Shown: piece by piece, positions 1 through 8,017 of the stretch
Layout of the letters: each line of letters starts with the position of its first letter
Position numbering within the stretch: the first letter of the stretch is position 1
Assembly: GCA_913045265.1 (NCBI GenBank)
Contig: CAJWQX010000040.1
Location: forward strand, 1-30,530
Direction of reading: 5' to 3'
Length of the DNA: 30,530 bases
Source of the DNA: UBA11889 sp002313255
GTDB lineage: Bacteria; Pseudomonadota; Gammaproteobacteria; Pseudomonadales; Azotimanducaceae
Made by a program: the position numbers and the translations under genes
The notes under the pieces: model-generated
What the model saw: only the letters and a program-made list of their open reading frames with translations
Told to the model about the DNA's origin: nothing
The model's database searches: none

Positions 1-665
1 AGCGCACCACCCGAATTACCCGGATTGATCGACGCGTCGGTCTGGATGAAATCTTCATAATCGATATTGAGCCCGCTGCGCCCTAACGCACTCACGATGC
101 CGGAGGTGACCGTTTGTCCCAGGCCAAAGGGATTGCCAATCGCCACGACAAAATCCCCGACTTCCACCGAGTCGGAATCTCCCAACCTCAATTCGTGCAA
201 GTTATCGGCATCGACCTGCAATAAAGCTACGTCAGTGCCTGCATCGCTTCCGATCAGTTCTGCTGTGAAATTGCGACCGTCGGAGAGAGTCACCGTAATT
301 TCGTTGGCGTTATTGATGACATGGTGATTTGTCAGTACGTAGCCTTCATTGGCGTTAATGATGACGCCGGAGCCCACACTTTGTCGGGGACGCGCCGGAG
401 CTTGTTCCGGGGCGTTGAAAAAACGACGGAAAAAAGGATCGTTATACAGCGGATTGTTGCGACGGTTGGTCGACCCCTTCACGCCCACATTGACGACCGC
501 GGGCGTGACTTTTTTGAGTAGCGGAGACAACGTTGGTCGACCTCCGCTGCTGTGCAGTTCGGCAGGCCACTGAGCGAAAACGACCATCGATGTCATTGCC
601 AGTAGCGGGAACAACCACATACGCATGGTCTGACAGCTGATACGTTGACTCGTTTGCGTTGACAT
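1..665 (-). CDS. DegP/DegQ (HtrA) family periplasmic serine protease, N-terminal part
   Basis: Partial: 221 codons are visible and the C-terminal PDZ domains lie beyond the window edge. The trypsin-like core is clear. The catalytic triad reads as His115 in TNHHVI, Asp145 in GTDVALLQ and Ser218 in GNSGGA, with the loop motif AIGNPFGLGQTVTSGIVS before the serine. A hydrophobic stretch (WLFPLLAMTSMVVFA, residues 17-31) is a signal peptide, so the enzyme acts in the periplasm, where the family degrades or refolds damaged envelope proteins. The start at 665 is chosen because AGGGAGA lies 5 bases upstream. An internal ATG at 626 would give a more ordinary signal peptide with a shorter basic region and cannot be excluded. 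Family assignment is firm; DegP, DegQ or DegS cannot be settled without the C-terminus, although cleavage after the signal peptide favours DegP/DegQ. Confidence 0.93.
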   Translation of the reverse strand, partial: MSTQTSQRISCQTMRMWLFPLLAMTSMVVFAQWPAELHSSGGRPTLSPLLKKVTPAVVNVGVKGSTNRRNNPLYNDPFFRRFFNAPEQAPARPRQSVGSGVIINANEGYVLTNHHVINNANEITVTLSDGRNFTAELIGSDAGTDVALLQVDADNLHELRLGDSDSVEVGDFVVAIGNPFGLGQTVTSGIVSALGRSGLNIDYEDFIQTDASINPGNSGGA

Positions 666-670
666 CGTTG

Positions 671-677
671 TCTCCCT
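671..677 (-). promoter_or_regulatory. Ribosome binding site deciding the protease start
   Basis: Read on the minus strand, AGGGAGA lies 5 bases before the ATG at 665. It supports this start over the in-frame ATG at 626, which has no such site. Confidence 0.6.
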
Positions 678-709
678 ATCCAGTACGTTAAGACGTTTAG
701 TATTCTTTC

Positions 710-725
710 GAGTTGAAATTAACTC
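710..725. promoter_or_regulatory. Small inverted repeat upstream of the protease gene
   Basis: GAGTT and AACTC arms are separated by six bases, about 45-60 bp upstream of the protease start, in the most AT-rich part of this gap (about 690-740). The region is the natural place for the protease promoter, but I could not place convincing -35/-10 or sigma-E boxes. Regulator binding is inference only. Confidence 0.25.
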
Positions 726-778
726 TATTAAGTATATGCGACCACGTTTGACGCAGAAGGTTCATTGTTCTTTAAGCA

Positions 779-794
779 CTTCGTCGTGACGAAG
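779..794. terminator. Perfect hairpin between the Rieske gene and the protease gene
   Basis: CTTCGT and ACGAAG form a 6-bp stem with a 4-base loop, 67 bases after the Rieske stop on the minus strand. No T-run follows directly on either strand, so it would be a weak intrinsic terminator at best. An operator is equally possible. Confidence 0.3.
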
Positions 795-860
795 GAACCA
801 GGCTTTCTCAAACTATGGACTTTTGGTCATTTCGGAAACTGCTGTGGCGATATCGTTGAG

Positions 861-2198
861 CTAAGTATTAGTAAGGGGGTGGCCTCCCATCTGACCAAAT
901 CGCGCTGACACCACGTCTTCTAGTTTTGACTCGGGGGATGCGACGGAGTCCCCGGATCGGACGAAATATGCGTCCGGGCGATCAACACCTAGAGGCTCTG
1001 CGCCAGAAGCGACGGAAGCCGTAGCGTCGATCATGGTCTGTCGAAAACGAACGACGCCCAAATCCGTCTGAACCAACATCTCCTTTGTACGATCGGCGAT
1101 TGGCCCCTGGCTGTCGGCTATTGCGGCGTCTTGTTCGGAGATACCGCGTATACCGGTATAACTTTCTGTTCTTTGTGCATCTCTGTCGACGAGGTAATCG
1201 TTTTCGCGTTGGCGTATTGGAATGTAGTGGTCGTCTACCTCTGCAAAAATACCGGATCCCGATGCTAACTGCCGGCATTCTCCCTCTGTGAGCGGGCGAT
1301 CCGGATTCCAGCAGTAACAGAAGATCCAGCACGAGGTATCGTCGATCGGCACCCAGGTATTACCCAGATTATTGTCTTCGGGAAAATTGCCTGGTGCGAG
1401 CGAGTGGTTAGGCATAAGGAATTGAGTCATGCGGTAATAAACGTCGTCATTGTCGGCTGTTCTCGCAGCACAGAGGAGCATGCCAGCAGCGTGTTCGAGA
1501 ACCGTGAATCGGGGTTCCCCATCTTCGATCATCCAGCGAAATCGAGCGAGGCGTGCCGGTTCATTGTGGCCTTCGATTTCCTCCTTGGACTTACCCACAT
1601 GATGAAGGCCGACCTTCTCGCCGCCATTAATCCCCGCGTGCAAAAACGAAAAGTGCGCGGTATCTAAACCCCCTTCGCACGCCTGTGCCCAATTGCATTG
1701 CTGAAACTTTTTAGACACGAAACGATGGCTTGATGGGACTTTGGCGAACTCGAACTGGGGTAACTCCGGTGCCTCGCCGTCGCCCAGAAATGCCCATATC
1801 ACATCACCCCACTCGCGCACCTGCAATGCACGAATCCCAGCGTTGGGTTTCAATCGGGAGGCGACCTCTGTACTCGCATTGGGAATGTCGACGCAGTTTC
1901 CGTGAACGTCAAATTTCCAGCCATGGTAGACACAACGTAGCCCGCAATTTTCGTTTCGGCCGAAAAAGAGATTGGCGTTTCGATGCGGACAGCGAGCGTC
2001 AACGATGCCGATTTCTCCATTGGAATCACGGAAAGCGATAAAGTCCTCGCCTAGTAATTTAAGCCGTACTGGGCCCGAGTTAGGTGTGGGCAACTCCCTT
2101 GAGAGTAGAGCAGGGGTCCAATAGCACCTGAACACTTCACCCATTGGAGTTTCGAAGCCCGTCTCAGTCAGGGTCTTATTCTCGGCCGCGGTCAACAT
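861..2198 (-). CDS. Rieske [2Fe-2S] ring-hydroxylating oxygenase, phthalate 4,5-dioxygenase type, large subunit
   Basis: 445 aa, the usual length for this family. The N-terminal Rieske domain holds C70-P-H72 and C89-V-Y-H92, which bind the 2Fe-2S cluster. The catalytic domain holds the mononuclear iron ligands in D179-x2-H182-x4-H187, with Asp179 as the bridging residue for electron transfer. The opening (LTAAENKTLTETGFETPMG, then YWTPALLSREL) is typical of phthalate dioxygenase-like alpha subunits. These enzymes hydroxylate or demethylate aromatic acids in the cytoplasm and need a separate reductase, which is not in this window. The gene follows the thiamine-binding-family gene by 136 bp and ends a long same-strand block. 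The substrate cannot be read from the sequence. An O-demethylase role is as likely as dihydroxylation. Confidence 0.9.
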   Translation of the reverse strand: MLTAAENKTLTETGFETPMGEVFRCYWTPALLSRELPTPNSGPVRLKLLGEDFIAFRDSNGEIGIVDARCPHRNANLFFGRNENCGLRCVYHGWKFDVHGNCVDIPNASTEVASRLKPNAGIRALQVREWGDVIWAFLGDGEAPELPQFEFAKVPSSHRFVSKKFQQCNWAQACEGGLDTAHFSFLHAGINGGEKVGLHHVGKSKEEIEGHNEPARLARFRWMIEDGEPRFTVLEHAAGMLLCAARTADNDDVYYRMTQFLMPNHSLAPGNFPEDNNLGNTWVPIDDTSCWIFCYCWNPDRPLTEGECRQLASGSGIFAEVDDHYIPIRQRENDYLVDRDAQRTESYTGIRGISEQDAAIADSQGPIADRTKEMLVQTDLGVVRFRQTMIDATASVASGAEPLGVDRPDAYFVRSGDSVASPESKLEDVVSARFGQMGGHPLTNT

Positions 2199-2334
2199 AT
2201 CGTTTCCATTCGTGTCACAAGCTCGGGGTACTGATCGTGCGGCGAGACGACGTCAATTTCAATGTTAGTTGGACTTCATCATCGGATTCATGTCGCGGGT
2301 TAAAGGAGGCCAGATTGCAACCGTAGTGGACTCA

Positions 2335-2631
2335 TTAGAGTTTCTGCTGAACGTTGACGATTTTTTCGTTCATTGTTTGGACGCGATCCGTTCGGGTGCC
2401 CACTTTAATGGTTGACGTGATGCGGGGTGCACCGAGGTCATGCACTCGTTCGTGGCACCGTCGAACGGCGGTAAAAACGTCGTCCCAATCCCCCGCAACA
2501 TTTGTGTCGTACGCGTGTAAGTGCGTTTCTAACCCCGCTTCATTGAGTATTTTTTTGCATTCGGCAATGTACTTCGATACCGAGACTCCGACGCCCATTG
2601 GGACGACGCATGGATCGATCATTACGCGCAT
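2335..2631 (-). CDS. MTH1187/YkoF-type thiamine-binding family protein (DUF77)
   Basis: 98 aa, typical for this small ferredoxin-fold family. Recognisable features are the VPMGVGVSVSKYIAEC start of the first strand and helix, the HLHAYDTNVAGDWDDVF middle, and the RITSTIKVGTRTDR final strand. Characterised relatives bind thiamine or its pyrimidine part and form tetramers; no catalytic activity is known for the fold. The ATG lies 3 bp after the monooxygenase stop. Its Shine-Dalgarno AAGGA is inside the last codons of that gene, so the two are almost certainly translated together. Its role next to aromatic oxygenases is unknown; the ligand here may not be thiamine. Confidence 0.82.
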   Translation of the reverse strand: MRVMIDPCVVPMGVGVSVSKYIAECKKILNEAGLETHLHAYDTNVAGDWDDVFTAVRRCHERVHDLGAPRITSTIKVGTRTDRVQTMNEKIVNVQQKL

Positions 2632-2634
2632 GAA

Positions 2635-3828
2635 TTAGTCCTTGAAATATTCGTTGACTGACGCGAAAACGTTGTAATCGTGGGCGTGTTGCAGGATGCG
2701 TTCGCCCATACGTGAAGCTACCCTATTTCTCACCCATGCTGCGGCCCCTGTTAGATGAAAAATGTACCCGTTTCGCCTGGAGATCCGTTGGATGCGGGTC
2801 GTACGTTTTCGGCGTACCCGTTCGTAAGCTGCGAGTCCGTTCTCAATCGACGCACACTTCTTGACGCAATGAGCCAGCGCAGCGCCGTCTTCGATCGCCA
2901 TCGCGGCCCCCTGTGCCAGGTAGGGGAGCGTCGGGTGGCAAGCATCTCCGAGCAGCGTCACCCGGCCTCGGCTCCACCGTTTGAGCGGCGGGTGGTTAAA
3001 GAGTCCCCATCGGTAACAGGCCTGAGGATCTATGCCACCGATTAGTTGCGTGACGTCATCGTGCCAACCGCCAAACGCGGCGACGAGATCCATTTTATCG
3101 CCGCGTTCGGTCCATGACTCGTTGTTCCAATGAGGTGCTCGATCGACGCAGACGACGTTTATGAGTTGGCCGTTGTGGACGGGATAATGAACGACGTGCT
3201 TTTTGGGCCCCCACCAGAGAACGGCCCTCGTTGCCAACGTCTCGGAGGAAATCGATTCCGCTGAAACGATTCCTCGCCAAGCGACGTAGCCTGAAAAAAT
3301 CGGTCTGTCGGGGCCAAAGAGACTGCGGCGCACGCTTGAGTGAATACCGTCGGCTCCGACGATCAGGCTAGCTTTTTCGTGGGTATTTGGTCCGGAAATC
3401 CATGCATGGGTTTCGGTAACTCCAACGTCGTCGATATGCTTACCTCGATGTATAGGGATCGACGCCTCGTCGGCCGCCCTGGTCAAACACGCGAGTAGGT
3501 CCCGGCGGTGAACATGATAATAGGGGAATGATGATTGGTCGGCTTCTACACCGTACGTTAATTGCTTGGTGGTAACTCGTCCCCCTGTTCGCCAGTGCTG
3601 TACGTCAATTGAATCCGGCTTGGATGAGACCGATGCTAACGCGTCGACGAGTCCAACTTGATGTAGCACCCGAGTGGCGTTAGGGCTCAGCTGGATTCCT
3701 GCTCCATCGCTGTTTGTACTATCTGTTTGTTCGTAGACTTGGACAACAAACCCCAGTTGCTGCAGGTAGAGAGCCGCGGTTAATCCGCCGATGCCTCCAC
3801 CAACTATGAGAGCGTGTCCGCTATCCAT
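2635..3828 (-). CDS. FAD-dependent aromatic monooxygenase, salicylate 1-hydroxylase-like
   Basis: 397 aa, class A flavoprotein monooxygenase. Three diagnostic motifs are in order: the dinucleotide-binding GGGIGG (10-15), the DG motif IVGADGIHSSVRRSLFG (156-172) and the GD motif TLLGDACHPTLPYLAQGAAMAIEDG (291-315), which bind FAD and NAD(P)H. Members hydroxylate phenolic or N-heteroaromatic acids using NAD(P)H and O2 in the cytoplasm. There is no signal peptide. The gene is translationally coupled to the downstream thiamine-binding-family gene and is two genes before the Rieske oxygenase, which suggests consecutive oxidations of one aromatic substrate. No good Shine-Dalgarno precedes the ATG. 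6-hydroxynicotinate or 3-hydroxybenzoate hydroxylase-like activity is as possible as salicylate hydroxylation. Confidence 0.87.
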   Translation of the reverse strand: MDSGHALIVGGGIGGLTAALYLQQLGFVVQVYEQTDSTNSDGAGIQLSPNATRVLHQVGLVDALASVSSKPDSIDVQHWRTGGRVTTKQLTYGVEADQSSFPYYHVHRRDLLACLTRAADEASIPIHRGKHIDDVGVTETHAWISGPNTHEKASLIVGADGIHSSVRRSLFGPDRPIFSGYVAWRGIVSAESISSETLATRAVLWWGPKKHVVHYPVHNGQLINVVCVDRAPHWNNESWTERGDKMDLVAAFGGWHDDVTQLIGGIDPQACYRWGLFNHPPLKRWSRGRVTLLGDACHPTLPYLAQGAAMAIEDGAALAHCVKKCASIENGLAAYERVRRKRTTRIQRISRRNGYIFHLTGAAAWVRNRVASRMGERILQHAHDYNVFASVNEYFKD

Positions 3829-3941
3829 GGCAGCGGTAATGTCTATAGATTCGACGACGTCTCACCGATCGTCTCGATTGAACAGATAACTCGCCGAACT
3901 GCGGGACCCGGATCCCGAGGTCGATCCACCCAACTACAGGA

Positions 3942-4604
3942 CTACGATTCTGGCTGCGGTACGATACGGATGTATGGTTTGGGTGATTTCCAACCATCGG
4001 GATACCGTATCTTTGCCTCCTCGTCTGAAACCGCTGGGACGATGATGACGTCTTCGCCTTGGGTCCAATTGACTGGCGTCGCCACTTGATGAGCGGCGGT
4101 TAATTGGCAGGAATCCAGGAGTCTCAATACTTCGTCGAAATTCCGCCCTGTACTCATTGGGTAAGTGAGCATCGCCTTCACTGTCTTATCCGGACCGATC
4201 AGAAAAACCGATCGTACTGTCGCGTTGTCAGCGGGGGTTCGCCCGTCCGAGGAATCACCGGCGTCGTCAGGAAGCATGTCATACAGCTTGGCGATCTCAA
4301 GTGACGGATCGCCAATCAGCGGATAATTCACCGCGTGTCCCTGCGTCTCTTCGATGTCTTTGATCCAGTCCGAGTGACTTCCTATGGGATCGACAGATAA
4401 ACCGATCACTTTACAGTTGCGGGCTGCGAACTTGTCCTGCAAGCCTGCCATGTAGCCGAGCTCGGTGGTGCAGACAGGGGTAAAATCCTTGGGGTGGGAG
4501 AACAGAATGGCCCACCCGTTTCCGATCCAATCGTGGAACTGAATTTCACCTTGAGTGGTTTGGGCCACGAAGTTTGGTGCCTCTGAGTTGATTCTGAGCG
4601 CCAC
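3942..4604 (-). CDS. 1-Cys peroxiredoxin (Prx6 type)
   Basis: 220 aa, the usual Prx6 length. The peroxidatic cysteine is Cys45 in HPKDFTPVCTTELGYM. The PVCTTE form and the long C-terminal half (VNWTQGEDVIIVPAVSDEEAKIRYPDGW) mark the 1-Cys Prx6 subgroup. It reduces H2O2 and organic hydroperoxides in the cytoplasm, with an external thiol donor resolving the sulfenate. The start is GTG, chosen because GGGGA (plus-strand 4611-4615) lies 6 bases upstream. It is flanked by 82 bp and 113 bp gaps inside a same-strand block. Uncoupled turnover of the neighbouring flavin and Rieske oxygenases makes peroxide, which would explain its place; that link is inference. Confidence 0.92.
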   Translation of the reverse strand: MALRINSEAPNFVAQTTQGEIQFHDWIGNGWAILFSHPKDFTPVCTTELGYMAGLQDKFAARNCKVIGLSVDPIGSHSDWIKDIEETQGHAVNYPLIGDPSLEIAKLYDMLPDDAGDSSDGRTPADNATVRSVFLIGPDKTVKAMLTYPMSTGRNFDEVLRLLDSCQLTAAHQVATPVNWTQGEDVIIVPAVSDEEAKIRYPDGWKSPKPYIRIVPQPES

Positions 4605-4666
4605 CTGAATTCCCCATAGTTAGTTTACGACGAGTGGAGGCTACCACTAAAAAGTAAAACGTCCCA

Positions 4667-4676
4667 TGCGTACGCA
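4667..4676. promoter_or_regulatory. 10-bp perfect palindrome before the peroxiredoxin gene
   Basis: TGCGTACGCA lies in the 82-bp gap between the ProA-like gene and the peroxiredoxin gene, about 63 bp upstream of the latter's start. It is a possible regulator site; no promoter boxes are convincing. Confidence 0.2.
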
Positions 4677-4686
4677 CGCCCAAAAA

Positions 4687-6180
4687 CTAGGTCGGCGAAA
4701 GTCCATTGCTCGCTTCGACGTAACGTACGCGAACGGTATAGACGCTGTCGCCCGTTAGAATCGCGTGTCGACCAAAAAGTCGACCGTTGGCCCAGTTCGA
4801 GAGTCCAAGTTCGGGCTTATTCAGCGCCCGCTGTCCGTCGACCCAGCGGGTATGACCATCACTGATGAAGGGCGCATCAACCGTCTTGTAAAAGTGTTGA
4901 TGTTCCTGCTCGTCGTTGGATATTAGCGAAGCAACCAGGCGTGGGCTGTGTGCATTAAACAATTGAATCGCCTCTTGGAGGTCTTTGACGACGATCAACG
5001 TGATTTCCGGGGAATTTTCCCATTCCCACTCTCTCCCAATGTCGGCCGCTGGCAGAATCGAAGCCTGGAATTCTTCGTGTTGACCATCCGCTCGATTGAT
5101 GGCCACTTTGCGGGCGAAGGCTTCTTCGGGGATAAAGTCTTCGCTTCCTTCAACGACGTGTAGCCGGTATTCCTGCTCAAGCTTTGCCGCAGCTTCATTG
5201 AGGCCGTCTAGCAAAACGGGAACGAGTTCTACCGCCCTTGAGGCGACGATGCAGCAGGTGTTGAGGGTATTACAGACCTTCCGGTCAAGGGACTTAATCG
5301 CACCCTGCTTCAGGATCTCCGGCATTGCAGTATCCCCAACGATCATCCAGGCTCCTCCGGTACCGTGTAAGCTGACCGGTGTTCCGACACTTCGCGCCAG
5401 CGATCCCAGTAATTCGACACTGTCGCCCGAACCTCTCGCGACAGCGAGCGCGAGGCGCGAATCAAGAAATAAGGCCCATCCAGCTGCATGGGCTGAGCTG
5501 TCGATAAGAGTTATTGCATCGGTGGGTAGTCCAGCTTGAATTAGGGCAGGCCGTAAGGCGAGGTCCATCATTCCCCGCGCGGTCTGTAATGCATCGCTAC
5601 CGATACGGAAGATTGCCGTATTCCCTCCCCGGAGTACGCCGCATGCGTCCGCGAGGACGTTAGGCCGTCCTTCAAACACGAATCCGACAACGCCGAGCGC
5701 GGCCGTTCGCAGCTGAATCTGAAATTGGTCGTGATCGACGGTTTCAACAACGGAGTTTCTCGATGGCTCGGATTCCGCCCACTCGCGTAAGCCGTCGATC
5801 ATGTTCGTGCGCATCGTCTCCGACACTTGGAGACGAGTTGTGGATCGACCCCGTTCTTTTGCCATCGTGACGTCGTGTTCATTGATCGTTTGAATGGATT
5901 CCCAGACTTTGTCGTTCTTCAATGCAGCACGAAAGGCATGAAAGAAATCAGTAACCTGATCGTCAGTCACTTGTTGCATCGTTGTGAAAGCTGCCACGGA
6001 CTGAGTTACGGCCTGGTCGACAATTTGTCGCTCGGTATTAGAGAGGTGGAGTAATCCTTGTTGTGGAATTGGGATGACGAGATCGCCGGGTTGAAATGCT
6101 TCCGCCAACGCTTTGCTCACGCGGAACGTTTCGCCATTAGCGCCGACAATCAAGCTGTCTGGTTCGAGTTCGTCAAGCAT
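4687..6180 (-). CDS. ProA-like (glutamate-5-semialdehyde dehydrogenase family) aldehyde dehydrogenase with N-terminal extension
   Basis: 497 aa against about 417 for true ProA. The match is visible in LGVVGFVFEGRPNVLADACGV (162-182, compare ProA LGVIGVIYEARPNV), the catalytic cysteine Cys303 in KVCNTLNTCCIV (compare ProA TCNTVETLLV) and a diverged C-terminus around DGHTRWVDGQ and LGLSNWANGRLFGRHAI. About 50-60 extra residues come first and have no recognised fold. ProA reduces gamma-glutamyl phosphate with NADPH in proline synthesis. Many active-site-flanking residues differ here and no proB is nearby, so a different aldehyde or acyl-phosphate substrate is likely. The gene follows modC by 75 bp in the same direction. 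No clear Shine-Dalgarno precedes the ATG. Cytosolic; family firm, substrate unknown. Confidence 0.8.
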   Translation of the reverse strand: MLDELEPDSLIVGANGETFRVSKALAEAFQPGDLVIPIPQQGLLHLSNTERQIVDQAVTQSVAAFTTMQQVTDDQVTDFFHAFRAALKNDKVWESIQTINEHDVTMAKERGRSTTRLQVSETMRTNMIDGLREWAESEPSRNSVVETVDHDQFQIQLRTAALGVVGFVFEGRPNVLADACGVLRGGNTAIFRIGSDALQTARGMMDLALRPALIQAGLPTDAITLIDSSAHAAGWALFLDSRLALAVARGSGDSVELLGSLARSVGTPVSLHGTGGAWMIVGDTAMPEILKQGAIKSLDRKVCNTLNTCCIVASRAVELVPVLLDGLNEAAAKLEQEYRLHVVEGSEDFIPEEAFARKVAINRADGQHEEFQASILPAADIGREWEWENSPEITLIVVKDLQEAIQLFNAHSPRLVASLISNDEQEHQHFYKTVDAPFISDGHTRWVDGQRALNKPELGLSNWANGRLFGRHAILTGDSVYTVRVRYVEASNGLSPT

Positions 6181-6216
6181 GAGCGAATTGGGTGTATCGA
6201 ATGTGTTCGACTATAA

Positions 6217-6239
6217 CCCAGGAGGGGGTCTTCCCAGGA
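6217..6239. promoter_or_regulatory. Direct repeat upstream of the ProA-like gene
   Basis: CCCAGGA occurs at 6217-6223 and again at 6233-6239, a 16-bp period. Both copies are in the 75-bp gap between modC and the ProA-like gene, 37-59 bp upstream of the latter's start. Binding sites for a regulator giving this gene its own control are possible but unproven. Confidence 0.25.
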
Positions 6240-6255
6240 TGTGCCTGAAAACTGA

Positions 6256-7341
6256 TCACGTAGGGCTAGAATCAAATGTCACGCTTTTGATCAGAACAAA
6301 CACGTGCATTCCAACAGCGAGCGATAAGTCTTCGACCGCGGCGAGTGTAATACGCGCTCGCAGACGTTGTTGTTGGAATTCGACCAGAGCTTCAACATAG
6401 GGTGATTCCGGCACATGGAATAAGTCGACGATCGTTGCAGCGAGTACGTTGCGAATGCTGATGGACTCGGGACGTATAAGTGCCAAGGCAACGTCCCGCG
6501 CCCTAACGCGCACTCGGACGTGATCGCCAGGAGCCACCCCTGCTTCCATTGGCATGGTAAGTGTTTGACCGTCGATAGTGAGATGGGTGAGTCGATGACG
6601 GGCAACATGGTCTATGACGATGGCTTCAACGACCGAGCCTGCTTCAAACCGTCCCGTGACGTTTAGGAGATCGAGTCGCTCAAGAATCTCGCTGGTGGGG
6701 CCAATGGCTTGGACTCGACCATTGGATATCGCAAGTATTCTCCCTGCGATGTGGGCGACTTCACCCACCGCATGGCTAATGTAGAGCGCTGGTACTCTGA
6801 ATTGTGACGCCATCTTATCGATGTATGGAAGAATGTCGGACCTTCGCTTTTCATCCAGCGCCGACAAAGGCTCGTCGAGCATCAAGAACCTTGGGTTAGT
6901 TAATAAGGTACGGGCCAGCGCGACACGTTGTTTTTCACCACCAGACAATTCAGTTGGTCGGCGTTTAAGCAGTTGGCTGAGGTCAAATGCGTCGATGACA
7001 TCATCTACGACGATTTGCTTAGTCTGGGACAATGTTCGGGAGGTAGCGTATTTAAGGTTACCGGCCACAGATAGATGGTCGAATAATCTCGCGTCTTGGA
7101 ACATGTAACCGAGGGAACGGCTATGCGGCGCGACATCGGTTTTCGACTTCGTGTCGAGCCATATTTCATCATCGACGAAGATGTGACCTTCCGCCTTCTC
7201 GAACCCGGCTAATACACGCAATAGGGTCGTTTTGCCGCTCCCACTCGGTCCTAAAATTCCGGTGATTCCCTCAAGCGGTATGGAGGTCGCGACCTCGAGT
7301 TCGAAGTCTCCAAGGGAAGCACGGACGTCTAGGACTAACAT
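6256..7341 (-). CDS. modC: Molybdate ABC transporter ATP-binding protein ModC
   Basis: 361 aa, normal ModC length. The ATPase domain holds Walker A GPSGSGKT (31-38), the ABC signature LSGGEKQ (132-138) and Walker B FLMLDEP (152-158). The last third is a Mop/TOBE-like domain (around NVLAATIVDLF and LRARITLAAVEDLSLAVGMHVFVLIKSV), which binds molybdate and distinguishes ModC from other importer ATPases. It powers molybdate uptake at the inner face of the membrane. The start codon follows the modB stop by a single base, so the two are translationally coupled. Third gene of a compact modABC set; no modE regulator is in the window. Confidence 0.93.
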   Translation of the reverse strand: MLVLDVRASLGDFELEVATSIPLEGITGILGPSGSGKTTLLRVLAGFEKAEGHIFVDDEIWLDTKSKTDVAPHSRSLGYMFQDARLFDHLSVAGNLKYATSRTLSQTKQIVVDDVIDAFDLSQLLKRRPTELSGGEKQRVALARTLLTNPRFLMLDEPLSALDEKRRSDILPYIDKMASQFRVPALYISHAVGEVAHIAGRILAISNGRVQAIGPTSEILERLDLLNVTGRFEAGSVVEAIVIDHVARHRLTHLTIDGQTLTMPMEAGVAPGDHVRVRVRARDVALALIRPESISIRNVLAATIVDLFHVPESPYVEALVEFQQQRLRARITLAAVEDLSLAVGMHVFVLIKSVTFDSSPT

Positions 7342-7342
7342 T

Positions 7343-8014
7343 TCATCGAATCCGAATTGGAAAGCGCCGGTTTAGGGTATAGACGGTGAGCAACACGACG
7401 AAGGAAAACCCAAGTAACGCGAGCGATAACGAGTGGGCGGCTGCATATTGGAGCGTTTCGACGTGTTCGTAGATAGCTATCGATATGACCCTTGTTTCTT
7501 CAGGAATGTTGCCGCCAACCATCAGGACAACGCCGAATTCACCGATGGTATGAGTGAAAGTCAGCACAATTGCCGTGAGAAATCCGCGAGCGGATAACGG
7601 CATTGCCACGGTAAAAAATGCGTTCAGTGGCGAGGCTCTCAAGCTAGCCGCCGCCTCCAGCGGTCCTGATCCAACGGTTTCAAAGGCGTTTTGTAATGGT
7701 TGCACCATAAAGGGAAGCGAATAGATCACGGAGGCAACCACCAGTCCTTCGAAAGAGAACGTTAGCGTTGAGCCCGTGAGGTGAACCCAGAAAGATCCGA
7801 TCGCGCTGTTTGGACTCATAACCACGAGCAGGTAAAAGCCGAGTACCGTTGGCGGCAGAACTAACGGTAAGGCGGTGACGGCCTCGATTATCGGCTTAGC
7901 CCAAGATTTAGTCCGGGAAAGCCACCAAGCCAGCACCGTTCCAAAGAAGAGCAAGATGCAGGTCGTAACAGTTGCCAATTGGAGCGTGAGCCAAATCGCT
8001 GCAAGGTTGTTCAA
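7343..8014 (-). CDS. modB: Molybdate ABC transporter permease ModB
   Basis: 223 aa, typical for ModB. About five membrane segments are visible, beginning IWLTLQLATVTTCILLFFGTV. Family-specific stretches are TALPLVLPPTVLGFYLLV and the cytoplasmic EAA-type loop around EAAASLRASPLNAFFTVAMPLS, which docks to ModC. HTIGEFGVVLMVGGNIPEETRVISIAIYEHVE near the end is a hallmark of ModB. It forms the membrane channel for molybdate (and often tungstate) as a homodimer. The start is TTG, three bases after the modA stop, so translation is coupled. No better ATG is available without losing the first membrane segment. Confidence 0.92.
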   Translation of the reverse strand: MNNLAAIWLTLQLATVTTCILLFFGTVLAWWLSRTKSWAKPIIEAVTALPLVLPPTVLGFYLLVVMSPNSAIGSFWVHLTGSTLTFSFEGLVVASVIYSLPFMVQPLQNAFETVGSGPLEAAASLRASPLNAFFTVAMPLSARGFLTAIVLTFTHTIGEFGVVLMVGGNIPEETRVISIAIYEHVETLQYAAAHSLSLALLGFSFVVLLTVYTLNRRFPIRIR

Positions 8015-8017
8015 AGT

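Noticed and set aside
3829..3941. Possible small gene between the peroxiredoxin and the monooxygenase
   Set aside because: The 113-bp gap has no frame with a ribosome binding site and no recognised motif; the plus-strand frame here continues antisense into the peroxiredoxin gene.
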